A stretch of 63,276 nucleotides of DNA from Chrysophaeum taylorii (GCA_029834535.1 JAQMWT010000606.1:1-63276); one strand, 5' to 3'; counted from the stretch's first letter, positions 40,101-50,192 are shown. Program-made: numbers and translations. The notes: generated by a model not told the origin, from the letters alone.

Positions 40101-41880
40101 GTGCCGTAGTGACCAGGGTTGCCCATAGGCGTGTAGGGCATTCGAGGGTGCGGGCATGCGACATGCGTCCTCGAATGAGGAGTTACGTGCCGAGCGATAA
40201 GACGCTTTTGAGGGAGGCAACGTGCGTGACTAGGGTGCATGTTTGTGGTGGAGCCGGCAGCTGGCGTGGAACGTTTGTTGTACATTCCAGTGATGCGAAA
40301 GTGCTGACAGAATCGGTTCAGGTGGAGAGAGTCTATGCATTGTGCGCGGAGAATGTCTCCTGAGAACGCAACATCGATTTTCCGGAGGCAGCGCAAGCGT
40401 GTGGCGTCCAGAAGGGAGCTATGCAAGGGGACATAAAGGACCGAAGTGGTCGCAATGGCAGCATGCATAGTTTGAGGCTGATCGGGCCGTTCAGGACTCT
40501 CGAAATATTTGTCTATTACTGCAGCCATGGGGAAGGCTTTCCAGAAGCTTGGTTGCGGTGAGACATAAGGATCGGCAGCCGAAAGGAGTGCGCCCTCTGA
40601 CTGAGAGTTGGGGAGCGGGTGATCATGTGCTGCGACTGATGCTCGTGCGGAGACGTCCATCGAATCGTGAAATGGTGATCGCAGATGGGACCATGCAACC
40701 TGCTGAGCAGTGTCATCCAGTGCATTCGGCCGAGAAGGTGGATGGTGGTTGCAGCAGCGAGCGCCGGTGAGCGGCAGTGCGCGCCTGTCTTCGGGGAGAG
40801 AAGGCAGCGAGGTGGAACCAGCTTCGAAGTGATCGGGAGTGACTGATCGAGAGATATCGGACAAGGCGGGAGTGCCTGGTGAATCTGAGCTGATACCTGC
40901 GAGTGCGGTGAGTGCCTGCGAGTATGTTGACCGTGGGACCGTTGACAGCGTGTCTTGTCCGTGTGGATACGGCATTGCGGGGGCATTGGTGATGGTGCTT
41001 GGATCAGGTGGCTGATCTGGAATGGTCGGGGAGAACATCTTCGCGGCTAGTGAAGTGGGTCTTGCTTCTTCGCTGTATGCATCATACCAGGGGGCTAATC
41101 CGAGGGGATGTTGTCAGTGGCCTGCGGCTCTTGCGCCTCGTGCATAGAATACGGCGGGGCCTTGGGTCCTTGAGTGTGGTTGCCGTAGTCGATGTAAGCA
41201 TAATACTCGGGAACATCTCGAGGTGTCTTGTTCTTTCATTTGTGGAAAGTGGGATCGAGGTAGCTTGGTGTTCCTTCGACAAGACTGCTTCCTGGGCCGT
41301 TGTGCCCGAAGAGAGAAGAAGCCCTTGTGCATGTCTTGGCAGCATGATGGTGAGCATGACTATCAGGCAAAGAGCTGTCTTTTGATAATGGCAGCATGAT
41401 GGTGAGCATGACCATCAGGCAAAGAGCTGTCTTTTGATAATTCGGAATTTGTCGACTCTTGATGTTGGTGGTCTTGTTTCTTGGTGGGACTTTGCACGTG
41501 GTGATCGTCGCTGGTGGTAGGGGTACGGTCGCCGGTGTTGGATGTACGCCCTCGCAACTCGGACGCGGGGATGTGGTCGAGTTGGGATGAACCAGGTGGC
41601 TGAGAAGGCGAGCGGGTGCAAAGGGGTTCAGGGGTTGCCAGAGAGGCGAAGAGTGATTTGGCAGAGGAGGAGGGGCCAGAGATGGCGGGGAGTTGAGAAC
41701 TGAGAGACGGAGTGGGTGGTGAACCAGGAGAACCAGGTCCGGGGCATCCGTGGAGGTGGTGATGATACTCGGGGAGAGTTGGGGGAGAGGCATTGGAGGT
41801 TGGTTCGGAATGAAGGCTGGTTGTGGATGGGGAAAGGAGGTAAAAGATGCGATGCAGCATCGTTGGTGGGGTGGGTGGCA
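37158..41880 (-). other. CA-rich minus-strand region with stacked open frames, function unknown
   Basis: Overlapping long minus-strand frames at 39320-41038 (572 codons), 38472-39323, 37663-38550 and 37145-37834, plus 41363-41881, run one after another in different frames. Their products are rich in His, Ser, Thr and Pro, with no recognisable polymerase, protease, integrase or RNase H motif. The minus strand is C/A-rich and so poor in stop codons, which alone can produce such frames. They may be the decayed 3' part of the gag-like element that starts at 43564, but this is not shown. Confidence 0.35.
41339..41446. repeat. Two-copy tandem duplication of about 54 bp
   Basis: Unit containing GCATGATGGTGAGCATGAC and AAAGAGCTGTCTTTTGATAA, repeated once with one substitution (ACTATC against ACCATC). 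The second copy adds frame-neutral length to the minus frames. Confidence 0.85.
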
Positions 41881-42555
41881 TCTAATGAGGTGAGAATGGT
41901 GTGGAGAACGGCGTTGGTTTCAGAATGGGAGTTGCGGATGTCGGCGTGGGCGGTTTCGAGTGCCTTGAACTGTGTGTGGGTGAGATGGAGTTCCGCGTGG
42001 GTGGAGATCAGTTCGTTGGCTTGGATGGCGAGCTGGGCAGTGGCGAAAGCCAGGGCGGCGTCGGTGATGTTGAGTTCGGCGGCTGTGGAGGACAAAGCGT
42101 CATCCTTGCGAATGGGCATGGCCTTGGTTGCGGCCAATTCAGCGGTTTAGGAGCGGAATGCAGCCTTGGTGGTGGCCAACTCGCGTTGGAGCGAAGACGG
42201 AGGTGCATTGGAACTTTGAGAAAGGAAGTGGGTTTTTGCTTGGGTGGAGACGGAGGAATGGTCGTAGTCGTGGAATGCGTAGTCACGCGGGTGGAGATGC
42301 AAATCGGGGGAACAGCGACTTTCGAAAGGTGATGAAGGTCTGTCAGGAGGGTCCGATGGTTGGGCGGCAGTAGCTTGAGCCGCGGAAGGAGCTGGGGTAG
42401 GAATGGAAGTGCCGGGCCGTCGTGGCCGCAGGTGGCATGATCATCAAGGAGATGAGTGGTGCGGCGAGGGGGTTGACGAGGATGTTGGGGAACTTGAATA
42501 GATGGTGAAGTGGGAGTCGCCGATAGTGGGGAGTTAGGCTCCAGTGAAGGAGGTG

Positions 42556-42830
42556 TAGGTTGGCACCTATTCGCCTCCCGGGCGGGCCGGTTGGCAGCCG
42601 GAACGTTCGCAGTGGGACGGGGTATGGCCGGGGGGCGAAGACGGAAGGTTATCGACGAGTTGGTTGTCAGTCACATCGCGGTCTCCTCGTCGCATGGCGA
42701 CAAGCTTGATGGTCACTCTCCGCCGACCGACCTTTCGGCGCTCCTCGTCTACAGGCCCGTGATTCCGGACTGGCACCTGTCGGTCCGGCCTGGCTCCCAT
42801 GCTCGGGAGAGGTCTGAAGTTAGTTAGTTA
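42556..42830 (+). mobile_element. SINE-like retroposon, 5'-truncated copy 1
   Basis: Begins TAGGTTGGCACC and ends in a (GTTA)n tail. It is flanked by the identical 10-bp target duplication GAAGGAGGTG (42546-42555 and 42831-42840). Nearly the same sequence occurs at 58778-59058. Confidence 0.88.
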
Positions 42831-43421
42831 GAAGGAGGTGGAGGCTCCGGTGGGGTTGGTGGAGTGAAGGGAGTAATGTTTAGTGGTTGTGGTGGTGGAG
42901 TGTTCAACATTGATGGTGCGATATTCGAACAAGGTGGAGTGTCCTCGTGAATGTGGGGTGTGCCGGGTTGTGGAGTAACCTTGGCTATGCCTGGGTCCGG
43001 AGGGAAGGCAGTGGGGTCTGAGACTTTGCCGTGGGGTGTTTGACATCCGGTGGGGTTGTCGGTAGGAGGTGGGTTCTGTTCATGTTCGAGAACGTTTTGA
43101 ACAGTAGGAGGAGGGGTGACCATCGAGATGATCGGGTCTTGGGTCGCGATTTCGCGAGAAGTTTGCTTTTGCTTGAGGGGGGTTGCCGTAAGCACAGCTG
43201 GTGGAAGAGCTTGTTGAAGTTGTTCGTCTTGATCTAGTTGCACGTCTGGATCGAGTTGCTCGTCTTGAGCTGCGATGCTTGCGGTGGCAGCGATGTTTGC
43301 GGCGAACGCAGCAAGTATGGCAGCGCTTTTGGCTCTTCGATGAGCGTTAGCAGCTTCGAGCTTTTGCAAATCAGCGTTGATGATTTGCCAGAGAGCTTGT
43401 TGTGTAGCGAATTGCGTCGCT

Positions 43422-43513
43422 CCTCGTCTACAGGCCCGTGATTCCGGGCTGGCTCCTGTCGGTCCGGCCTGGCTCCCATGCTCGGGAGAGGTCTGAAGTT
43501 AGTTAGTTAGTTA
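43422..43513 (+). mobile_element. SINE-like retroposon, strongly 5'-truncated copy 2
   Basis: The last 92 bp of the family (CGTCTACAGGCCCGTGATTC to the TTAG tail). It is flanked by a 13-bp target duplication GAATTGCGTCGCT (43409-43421 and 43514-43526). Confidence 0.88.
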
Positions 43514-44130
43514 GAATTGCGTCGCTACTTCCAGACTCGGGACTTGTGGGTCGTGAGTCGCCATCGTTTTGGGGTTGCGTTTTGCGCGTTGTTGTTTGCC
43601 TTTCACACTTTGTTCACACTTGTTCACCAATAGCAAGCGATGAGACTTGACTACGGTCTTAAAACTTTCAGGAACTTCAGGAGATTGCCTTACCTGGAAA
43701 TCCTGAGTCTTTGTCCGAGATCGATGTCTTTCGGAGGACGTTTCTCTACCAGTACCAGACTGGGTCTAAACCTAGAGAACAGTAAAAATCACTGTGCCCC
43801 TTGTAGAGAATGGTGGCAGTGGTAGTGCCACTCTTATTGCCCTGTCTCTAACGGCACAAAGAGCAGCACGGTGTTCGACACAGCGATTTTGGGTTGTTTA
43901 GTTGTGAGTGTGAGGTTTAGGGGGGGGGGATCCTAACCCTAAATGGAATTTTCTATCTCTAGTTTTCGAGACACGGCACCAGGTACATGTGAGAAGAACA
44001 TGGCGGTCATATATATCGTGTTATTTTGATACCTCTCAGTCGTCAGAGGTCGTTGTCGTTCTCTTCCTCCGCTCTTCGCCGTCATCATCATCATCGACGT
44101 CAGTTTCTTCGCCTGGAAAATCTTGATCGC

Positions 44131-44655
44131 CTAGTGTGTTTTGCGTCTTCTTGTAGATTCCCCACAGGCGGCCATAATCAATGTCGCCATGCACGTACTT
44201 CCAGAAGGGTAGTTGTGTTTGATGACGACAAACGAACCAAGAATTATCGGCGGTACACTTAAACGGAACGCGCTTTTTGTCAGTTTGCCGAATCGGAACA
44301 CACGTTCCTCGTGCGCCTCAGTTTGAGTCGCGCTGCCTTTACTTTCGAACATGAGCGTCGCAGTCGGGTAATCTGCCCGGATCTTGGGATCAGCGTACAT
44401 TTGAAGCAGGTCCACTCGCTTGGCTCGAATGCCATCTTCTTTGACGAAACGAGACCATTCTGCCCTGGGCATAGAGAGGAACCTCGCATTTTCTACTTCT
44501 GCGTTGTGGGCTTGCGGAGCAGTTGCGGTCTTCGAGTTGTCGCTGTCGTCACCTAAATCTAGCAGATCGTCGTCGTCGTCGTTGTCATCACTATGACTCG
44601 TTTTGCGTCGCTTCATTGGGGAAGGCAGCGCTGGCTCCGGTTGCATCAAGTCCAA
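44131..44655 (-). CDS. Unrecognised arm gene, second ORF (left copy)
   Basis: 174 aa. An acidic Asp-rich low-complexity stretch (DDNDDDDDLLDLGDDSD) is followed by a conserved block (RAEWSRFVKEDGIRAKRVDL, MYADPKIRADYPTATLMFE). The block is preserved in the right arm (62444-62833), which supports it being coding in the ancestor of both arms. Basic residues MKRRKT near the start could be a nuclear signal (inference). Overlaps the upstream ORF by 10 bp. Confidence 0.5.
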   Translation of the reverse strand: MDLMQPEPALPSPMKRRKTSHSDDNDDDDDLLDLGDDSDNSKTATAPQAHNAEVENARFLSMPRAEWSRFVKEDGIRAKRVDLLQMYADPKIRADYPTATLMFESKGSATQTEAHEERVFRFGKLTKSAFRLSVPPIILGSFVVIKHNYPSGSTCMATLIMAACGESTRRRKTH

Positions 44656-45161
44656 CGCGCGCGCTGCCTCTCTCCATATACTGTCGAACCGAGTCTCTTG
44701 ACTAAAGTAGCCTGCGCAACAGGGAGCACTTTTTCAATATTGATCGAAGGGCTCGGCATCATCAGGTTGCCGACAGCCTTCGGTGGGGAGAACTGCGTGC
44801 AACGCCTCTCCGGTTCTTTTGTGCAAATGTCCCGAGCAGTTGAGACCAATCCATCGCATTCCCCCCATTCCACCTCATGGAACTTGCGCTTGTTCTCGAG
44901 GCCCGTCTTGCGTATCGGTACCCGAAGTGCGTCTCGTTTCAGATTGTTGAGTGCGCGGACGGTGAAGACGCGAACCATGTCGACGACCGGGACGTCGCCT
45001 TCGGTTTGGAGTGTCAGCACATGCAGAGGCTTCATGAAGCCTTCCAATTGAGCACTACATCTCCAATCTCTTGACGACATCGCAGAGACTCGGGGCTGTG
45101 ATGGCGGATTCGACCTGAATGATGATGGCTTGAATGGCTTCTCCTCGTCATCCTCGGACAC
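44646..45161 (-). CDS. Unrecognised arm gene, first ORF (left copy)
   Basis: 171 aa from the ATG at 45161 (MSEDDEEKPFKPSSF). It has an acidic start followed by a mixed alpha/beta stretch (HVLTLQTEGDVPVVDMVRVF, RVPIRKTGLENKRKFHEVEW). It ends 10 bp past the start of the next minus ORF (44655), in another frame, so the two may be one gene split by a frameshift or an unseen intron. The right-arm copy at 59548-59976 has an extra G in a G-run after HEVEW and shifts frame there. No domain recognised. Confidence 0.5.
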   Translation of the reverse strand: MSEDDEEKPFKPSSFRSNPPSQPRVSAMSSRDWRCSAQLEGFMKPLHVLTLQTEGDVPVVDMVRVFTVRALNNLKRDALRVPIRKTGLENKRKFHEVEWGECDGLVSTARDICTKEPERRCTQFSPPKAVGNLMMPSPSINIEKVLPVAQATLVKRLGSTVYGERQRARWT

Positions 45162-45179
45162 GTCACAAGATTTTGCGCA

Positions 45180-45565
45180 CGAAAATTAGTATACGCCCAG
45201 CCGCAAAGGAGCCGCGCCGGCGATCGCCGCGAAGAGCTGAGGTGCCTCGATGCCCGCTGTCGCGAAGGCTCAAGCCGTGTTGGCGAGGTTCTGCGGATTG
45301 AACTCGCCAAGCCACGACCGGGCCGCGAGGGCAATCGCGTCGAAGAGCTGAGGTGCCTCGATGCCTGCCGTCGCGAAGGCCCAAGCCGTATTGGCGAGGT
45401 CCTGCGGATTGAACTCGCCAAGCCACGACTGGGCCGCCCAGGGCAATCGTGTCGAGGAGCTGAGGTGCCTCGATGCGCGCTGTCGCGAACGCCCACGCCG
45501 TGTTGGAGAGGATCTGCGGATTGAACTCGTCCAGCCACGAAGGAGCCGCGTCAGCGATCGCCGCA
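45180..45565 (-). pseudogene. LANTAWAFA-type helical repeat fragment (left copy)
   Basis: Three to four tandem units of 111 bp (37 aa) read on minus. The consensus includes FNPQDLANTAWAFATAGIEA and PQLFDAIALAA. This pattern belongs to helical RNA-binding repeat proteins of the RAP-domain/OPR-like kind found in algal organelle regulators. An in-frame TGA replaces the Trp codon in one unit, and the same TGA is in the right-arm copy. No RAP domain is present. A broken fragment. Confidence 0.65.
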
Positions 45566-45569
45566 GCAG

Positions 45570-46057
45570 CAGACCCCGGGTCTGCTGCCTACTGGTCTTT
45601 GCTGCGCCCAGCTTTTGAAGGCAAGTACAGCCCGATCGACCGTGCGCCGACAGACAAGCATTACCTCATGGGCTGGTTTGCGCACTGCCCTGAGGACCTT
45701 GAACGCAGCGATCTGGTTCTAGAGCTCGCTCGTGCGCGCGACGAGCACGTGCGTCTTATCCACGAGCAAATCATTTCGTGCGTCTCTTTTGCTGATCCCG
45801 AGCTCGACACGCGCGAGAGATCAGCGCTCGATCCGTTTGACAATGGTTTCGTTGCTTTGGATCTCAGAAGGACCATCGACGCACGCTCCTTTTTTGTTTT
45901 CTACTTCTCTCAGTTCTGATATCGAGACAAGTTGGGTCGTGAACTTCGCGAAAAAACTGAACGCGAGCTCCTCGCCATGAACAAAGAGCTCGCGGCCAAG
46001 GAGGCTATACTCAAAACGCTCAAGGAACGATGCGCCGAGCTCGAAAATGTTGCATGA
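45570..46057 (+). pseudogene. Array family ORF copy L1, 5'-truncated with nonsense codon
   Basis: Lacks the N-terminal part (joined to the helical repeats). It carries TGA (45917-45919) in place of the Trp codon after FVFYFSQF; beyond it the frame continues to TGA at 46055. The same TGA occurs in copies R4 and R5 on the other side. Confidence 0.8.
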
Positions 46058-46792
46058 GCTGTGCTCCGAGTTGCTCGTCGCCAATAGCCCCAGCCTTCCG
46101 AGCGCCTCTCCATACGTGAATCATCTGAGCCTGATGTTGTGATTCGGGCTGCTGCAACTTGCGAAGTGGCTTGGGGCATCGCCGCGCAGAGAACGTCGGT
46201 CCGAGGCATAGATTCGCTGGGGGCATTTCCTCCGCGCGTTCGCTCGAGCTCGTTACCATTGCCGTCGATGTCAACAAACAACGCCGTTCTCGGGATTAGC
46301 GATTGGCTATCCGCGCGCGCCACGGCACTCCACAGGGAGTGAAGATCGAGTGGGCACGTGACGACACCGAGAAGAGCACAGCTCCGAGGGGAACGCCACG
46401 AAGGCTAACTACAGGTCAGCCCAGTGCATGGGGCATAGGCTAATCCCAACACCGTAGCCCGGAGGATCGGAGTCACGGGGAACTTAGGCGTGGGGCGCAG
46501 AAAGGAGCGTCGAGGGAAAGTTGACACCTGTCGCCAAGCGACGCGGAGACAGCGATTTGAACGACAACCAACTCGTCGTCATCTTTTTCTTCTACGTCCC
46601 TCGGACATACTCCGCCCCACTTCGACCGGCTTCCAACCGGCTGGCCCAGGAGGCGAACATACGCCACGAGGACGGTCACGAGGCTCAGGGTGAGCGAGGT
46701 TACGCGACCAGTGGAAGGGTAAGGTACGAACAAAGGTTCGACCCTCATTTTCAATCCGAAACCCCTTTTGGGTCCCCATTGAGAAACGGGCC

Positions 46793-47518
46793 ATGTCGAG
46801 CATTCTAGTTGTACTAGCGCTTCTTCACCGCTCGTCGTCCTTGGGCCCGGGGCACATGGGCCGATGCACGCACCAGCGGCCTCTCGCCGCTAAGCACGCG
46901 GAGTCTCCGATCAACGAACCCCTGTCGTTTCATGCACTCGACCGACCGGTGCTCACGGAGGCGGGATACACGGTTGTTTCGAAGGTGCCGCTCGTTGCTG
47001 ATGGGCAAGGGGCCTCGAACTTTGCGGTTCTGGCCGAGGGGTCTGCTGCCTCCTGGTCTTTGTTGCGCCAGGCTTTTGAAGGCAAGTACGGCCCGATCGA
47101 CCGTGCGCCGACAGACAAGCATTACCTCATGTGCTGGTTTGCGCGCTGCCCTGAGGACCTTGAACGCAGCGATCTGGTTCTACAACTCGCTCGTGCACGC
47201 GACGAGCACGTGAGTCTTATCCACGAGCAAATCATTGCGTGCGTCTTTTTTGCTGATCCCGAGCTCGACACGCGCGAGAGATCAGTGCTCGATCCGTTTG
47301 ACGATGCTTTCGTTGCTTTGGATCTCAGAAGGACCATCGACGCGCAGTCCTTGTTTGTTTTCTACTTCTCTCAGTTCTGGTATCGAGACAAGTTGGGTCG
47401 TGAGCTTCGCGAAAAAACTGAACGCGAGCTCCTCGCCATGAACAAAGAGCTCGCGGCCAAGGTGGCTATACTCAAAACGCTCAAGGAACGATGCGCCGAG
47501 CTCGAAAATGTTGCATGA
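46793..47518 (+). CDS. Array family protein, copy L2, intact
   Basis: 241 aa from the ATG at 46793, not related to any family I recognise. Residues about 80-205 form a compact, probably globular part with WSLLRQAFEGKYGPIDRAPT, CWFARCPEDLERSDLVLQLA and ADPELDTRER. It is followed by FVFYFSQFWYRDKLGREL and a heptad coiled coil (TERELLAMNKELAAK, LKTLKERCAELENVA) to the end. One KELAAK heptad is present. The N-terminus has a short hydrophobic stretch (MSSILVVLALL) that could be a weak signal or anchor. Repeated conservation of the frame in the array supports coding. Function unknown. Confidence 0.65.
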   Translation: MSSILVVLALLHRSSSLGPGHMGRCTHQRPLAAKHAESPINEPLSFHALDRPVLTEAGYTVVSKVPLVADGQGASNFAVLAEGSAASWSLLRQAFEGKYGPIDRAPTDKHYLMCWFARCPEDLERSDLVLQLARARDEHVSLIHEQIIACVFFADPELDTRERSVLDPFDDAFVALDLRRTIDAQSLFVFYFSQFWYRDKLGRELREKTERELLAMNKELAAKVAILKTLKERCAELENVA

Positions 47519-48214
47519 GCTGTGCTCCGAGTTGCTCGTCGCCAATAGCCCCAGCCTTCCGAGCGCCTCTCCATACGTGAATCATCTGAGCCTGATGTTG
47601 TGATTCGGGCTGCTGCAACTTGCGGAGTGGCTTGGGGCATCGCCGCGCAGAGAACGTCGGTCCGAGGCATAGATTCGCTGGGGGCATTTCCTCCGTGCGT
47701 TCGCTCGAGCTCGTTACCATTGCCGTCGATGTCAACAAACAACGCCGTTCTCGGGATTAGCGATTGGCTATCCGCGCGCGCCACGGCACTCCACAGGGAG
47801 TGAAGATCGAGTGGGCACGTGACGACACCGAGAAGAGCACAGCTCCGAGGGGAACGCCACGAAGGCTAACTACAGGTCAGCCCAGTGCATGGGGCATAGG
47901 CTAATCCCAACACCGTAGCCCGGAGGATCGGGGTCACAGGGAACTTAGGCGTGGGGCGCAGAAAGGAGCGTTGAGGGAAAGTTGACACCTGTCGCCAAGC
48001 GACGCGGAGACAGCGATTTGAACGACAACCAACTCGTCGTCATCTTTTTCTTCTACGTCCTCGGACATACTCCGCCCCACTGCGACCGGCTTCCAACCGG
48101 CTGGCCCAGGAGGCGAACATACGCCAAGAGGACGGTCGCGAGGCGCAGGTTGAGCTAGGTAGGCGACCAGTGGAAGGCACGGTTGTTTCAAAACGCAAAT
48201 TTCGGCGGCTTAGG

Positions 48215-49262
48215 CCCTCAGTCTTAGCAGTCGACATTTAAAGACAGCACACATTAAAAACCCTCGTTCGCTTTTTCACCTTACCCTCTCCGACGATGCC
48301 TCGGCCTCCGACTCTAGCGCGACGTGTTAGGCGTCTTGGCGTCACGTCCGCGCGCCCAACGCTGTCAGCGAGAGGGCCTGTTGTCCTGGAGGTCCTGCCG
48401 GCCCAGGACTTCGAGGCTTTGAGCGCCGACTCCCGCTTGCCGGCGCCCTTGGCGCATGCGCAGTGACGGTTCAGCTCGTTGGCGACCTTGTGGATGGCCT
48501 CGCAGGCGTCCTCGGTGAAGAATCCGAACGTGTGCCAGCGTGTGGCGGCGTACTTGACATGATCATCGATGATGTGGAGCTTGAGCTTCACGTGGATGGT
48601 CGGGTACACCATGCGTGCGGCGGTTGACACGGTGTCGCAGGCGGGGCAGAGCCTCTCAACCTCGGAGTCGGTGAGGAGACGCGCAGCGCGAATAAGATGG
48701 AAGAGAGACGCGTAGGCGCGCTAAAAGGGGTTGACGCGCTAGATGACGGCCTCGATCTCTTCCTTTGCCTTTGTCATCGTGTGACCATCCGTCTCCTTGA
48801 GCTCATCGGTGGGTAATCTAGTCCACATGCCGTCGATGTCATCCAGAAAGAGGCCTTTATGGTCGCTCACGCGGTCGCTCACGACGCCACGCTGCAGTAC
48901 GCCCGACCTGCAACCTGCGATGTATCAAATGAGATCAACGCAGCTCTTTATCAAACTACATGCGAGCACAACGGATGGGGGATATGCTAATACCAGCGCC
49001 TTGACGCGCGGCATAAAAAGGCACGGCGTTCAGAGGAGGGCTTCAGAGAGGAAAATAGAAAGGGTGTTGCTATCCTGTCGCGATTCGTCACGGTCTCGGG
49101 CGAGGAATTAAGAGGTCGTTGGTATGCGGAATCCGCGGAGTGCCTTGTTGAGACCCGGCACGTGAACAGTGGGGACTCGCGCGGATGTTTCGAGGCACAC
49201 CTTCATCGACTAGAAAACGCTACCCCCGACGTGCTGCTCCCGGCACTACTAGCATGTGAGCT
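48215..49262. other. Spacer at the centre of the inverted array
   Basis: Unique 1.05-kb sequence between the two inverted arms; the flanking array arms meet at CTAAGCCGCCGAAATTTGCG on both sides. It starts with the dispersed motif AGCAGTCGACATTTAAAGAC (48228). Apart from the fragment at 48238-48630 it holds no supported gene. A G/C-mixed tract with ORFs of about 100 codons shows no domain. Confidence 0.8.
48238..48630 (-). pseudogene. Transposase-like C-terminal fragment in the palindrome spacer
   Basis: The minus frame contains HVKLKLHIIDDHVKYAATRW followed by GFFTEDACEAIHKVANELNR. The pattern of H-x-L..H-x3-H then G-[FL]-[FY]-[ST]-E-x3-E-x-[IV]-H recalls the C-terminal region of KDZ-like and related transposase ORFs. 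This is from memory and not decisive. Only about 60 residues match, and the rest is low-complexity basic sequence. Confidence 0.35.
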
Positions 49263-49403
49263 GTCCCTAAGCCGCCGAAATTTGCGTTTTGAAACAGCCG
49301 TGCCTTCCACTGGTCGCCTACCTAGCTCAACCTGCGCCTCGCGACCGTCCTCTTGGCGCTCGGGAGACTGGGGCTATTGGCGACGAGCAACTCGGAGCAC
49401 TAC

Positions 49404-50192
49404 TCATGCAACATTTTCGAGCTCGGCGAATCGTTCCTTGAGCGTTTTGAGTATGGCCTCCTTGGCCGCGAGCTCTTTGTCCTTGGCCGCGAGCTCTTTG
49501 TCCTTGGCCGCGACCTCTTTGTCCTTGGCCGCGAGCTCTTTGTCCTTGGCGAGGAGCTCGCGTTCAGTTTTTTCGCGAAGCTCACGACCCAACTTGTCTC
49601 GATACCAGAACTGAGAGAAGTAGAAAACAAACAAGGAGTGCGCGTCGATGGTCCTTCTGAGATCCAAAGCAACGAAACCATCGTCAAACGGATCGAGCAC
49701 TGATCTCTCGCGCGTGTCGAGCTCGGGATCAGCAAAAAAGACGCACGCAAGGATTTGCTCGTGTATAAGACTCACGTGCTCGTCGCGTGCACGAGCGAGT
49801 TGTAGAACCAGATCGCTGCGTTCAAGGTCCTCAGGGCAGCGCGCAAACCAGCACATGAGGTAATGCTTGTCTGTCGGCGCACGGTCGATCGGGCCGTACT
49901 TGCCTTCAAAAGCCTGGCGCAACAAAGACCAGGAGGCAGCAGACCCCTCGGCCAGAACCGCAAAGTTCGAGGCCCCTTGCCCATCAGCAACGAGCGGCAC
50001 CTTCGAAACAACCGTGTATCCCGCCTCCGTGAGCACCGGTCTGTCGAGTGCATGAAACGACAGGGGTTCGTTGATCGGAGACTCCGCGTGCTTAGCGGCG
50101 AGAGGCCGCTGGTGCGTGCATCGGCCCATGTGCCCCGGGCCCAAGGACGACGAGTGGTGAAGAAGCGCTAGTACATCTAGAATGCTCGACAT
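49404..50192 (-). CDS. Array family protein, copy R1, intact with four heptads
   Basis: 262 aa, same protein as copy L2 but with a 21-bp heptad unit (KDKELAA, one as KDKEVAA) repeated four times in the coiled-coil tail. Otherwise nearly identical. The expansion keeps the frame and simply lengthens the coil by three turns of heptad. Confidence 0.65.
   Translation of the reverse strand: MSSILDVLALLHHSSSLGPGHMGRCTHQRPLAAKHAESPINEPLSFHALDRPVLTEAGYTVVSKVPLVADGQGASNFAVLAEGSAASWSLLRQAFEGKYGPIDRAPTDKHYLMCWFARCPEDLERSDLVLQLARARDEHVSLIHEQILACVFFADPELDTRERSVLDPFDDGFVALDLRRTIDAHSLFVFYFSQFWYRDKLGRELREKTERELLAKDKELAAKDKEVAAKDKELAAKDKELAAKEAILKTLKERFAELENVA

Larger units (their letters stand above)
41628..43564 (-). 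pseudogene. Gag-like coiled-coil/proline-rich ORF split by two SINE-like insertions
   Basis: Opens at an ATG at 43564 (MATHDPQVPSLEV). It is interrupted after 16 codons by a short SINE-like copy (43422-43513), continues as an Ala-rich helical stretch and then a Pro-rich stretch (43369-42836), is interrupted again by a SINE-like copy (42556-42830), and goes on Pro-rich before a coiled coil (about 42137-41880; AELNITDAALAFATAQLA). Discounting each insertion with one target duplication copy leaves the reading frame open across both sites, so the ORF predates them. An in-frame stop and shifts further on show decay. Composition resembles retroelement gag, but no knuckle or capsid motif was found. 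Identity uncertain. Confidence 0.5.
43812..45640. repeat. Left outer arm of the large inverted duplication
   Basis: Reverse-complementary to 59070-60016 plus 62369-63276. Matching landmarks include the cassette gene (44131-45161), the LANTAWAFA-type repeats (45180-45565), and the junction to the tandem array. The outer part GTGTTCGACACAGCGATTTTGG (here shortened) is found inverted near 63195. Homology reaches the end of the window on the right, so the true arm may be longer there. Confidence 0.92.
45570..48214 (+). repeat. Tandem array, plus-oriented part (about 1.7 units)
   Basis: Units of about 1461 bp: the first begins inside the coding part at the junction with the helical-repeat fragment, the second is complete, and the partial third ends at 48214. 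The DNA matches the minus-oriented array (49263-58675) at very high identity. Confidence 0.93.

Noticed and set aside
43920..43945. CCTAACCCTAAA telomere-like sequence
   Set aside because: Only about two units, internal to an arm and next to a G homopolymer; not a telomere array.
45032..45538. Arg/Ser-rich frames across the helical repeats
   Set aside because: Periodic by-product of the 111-bp tandem units; the LANTAWAFA frame is the recognisable one.
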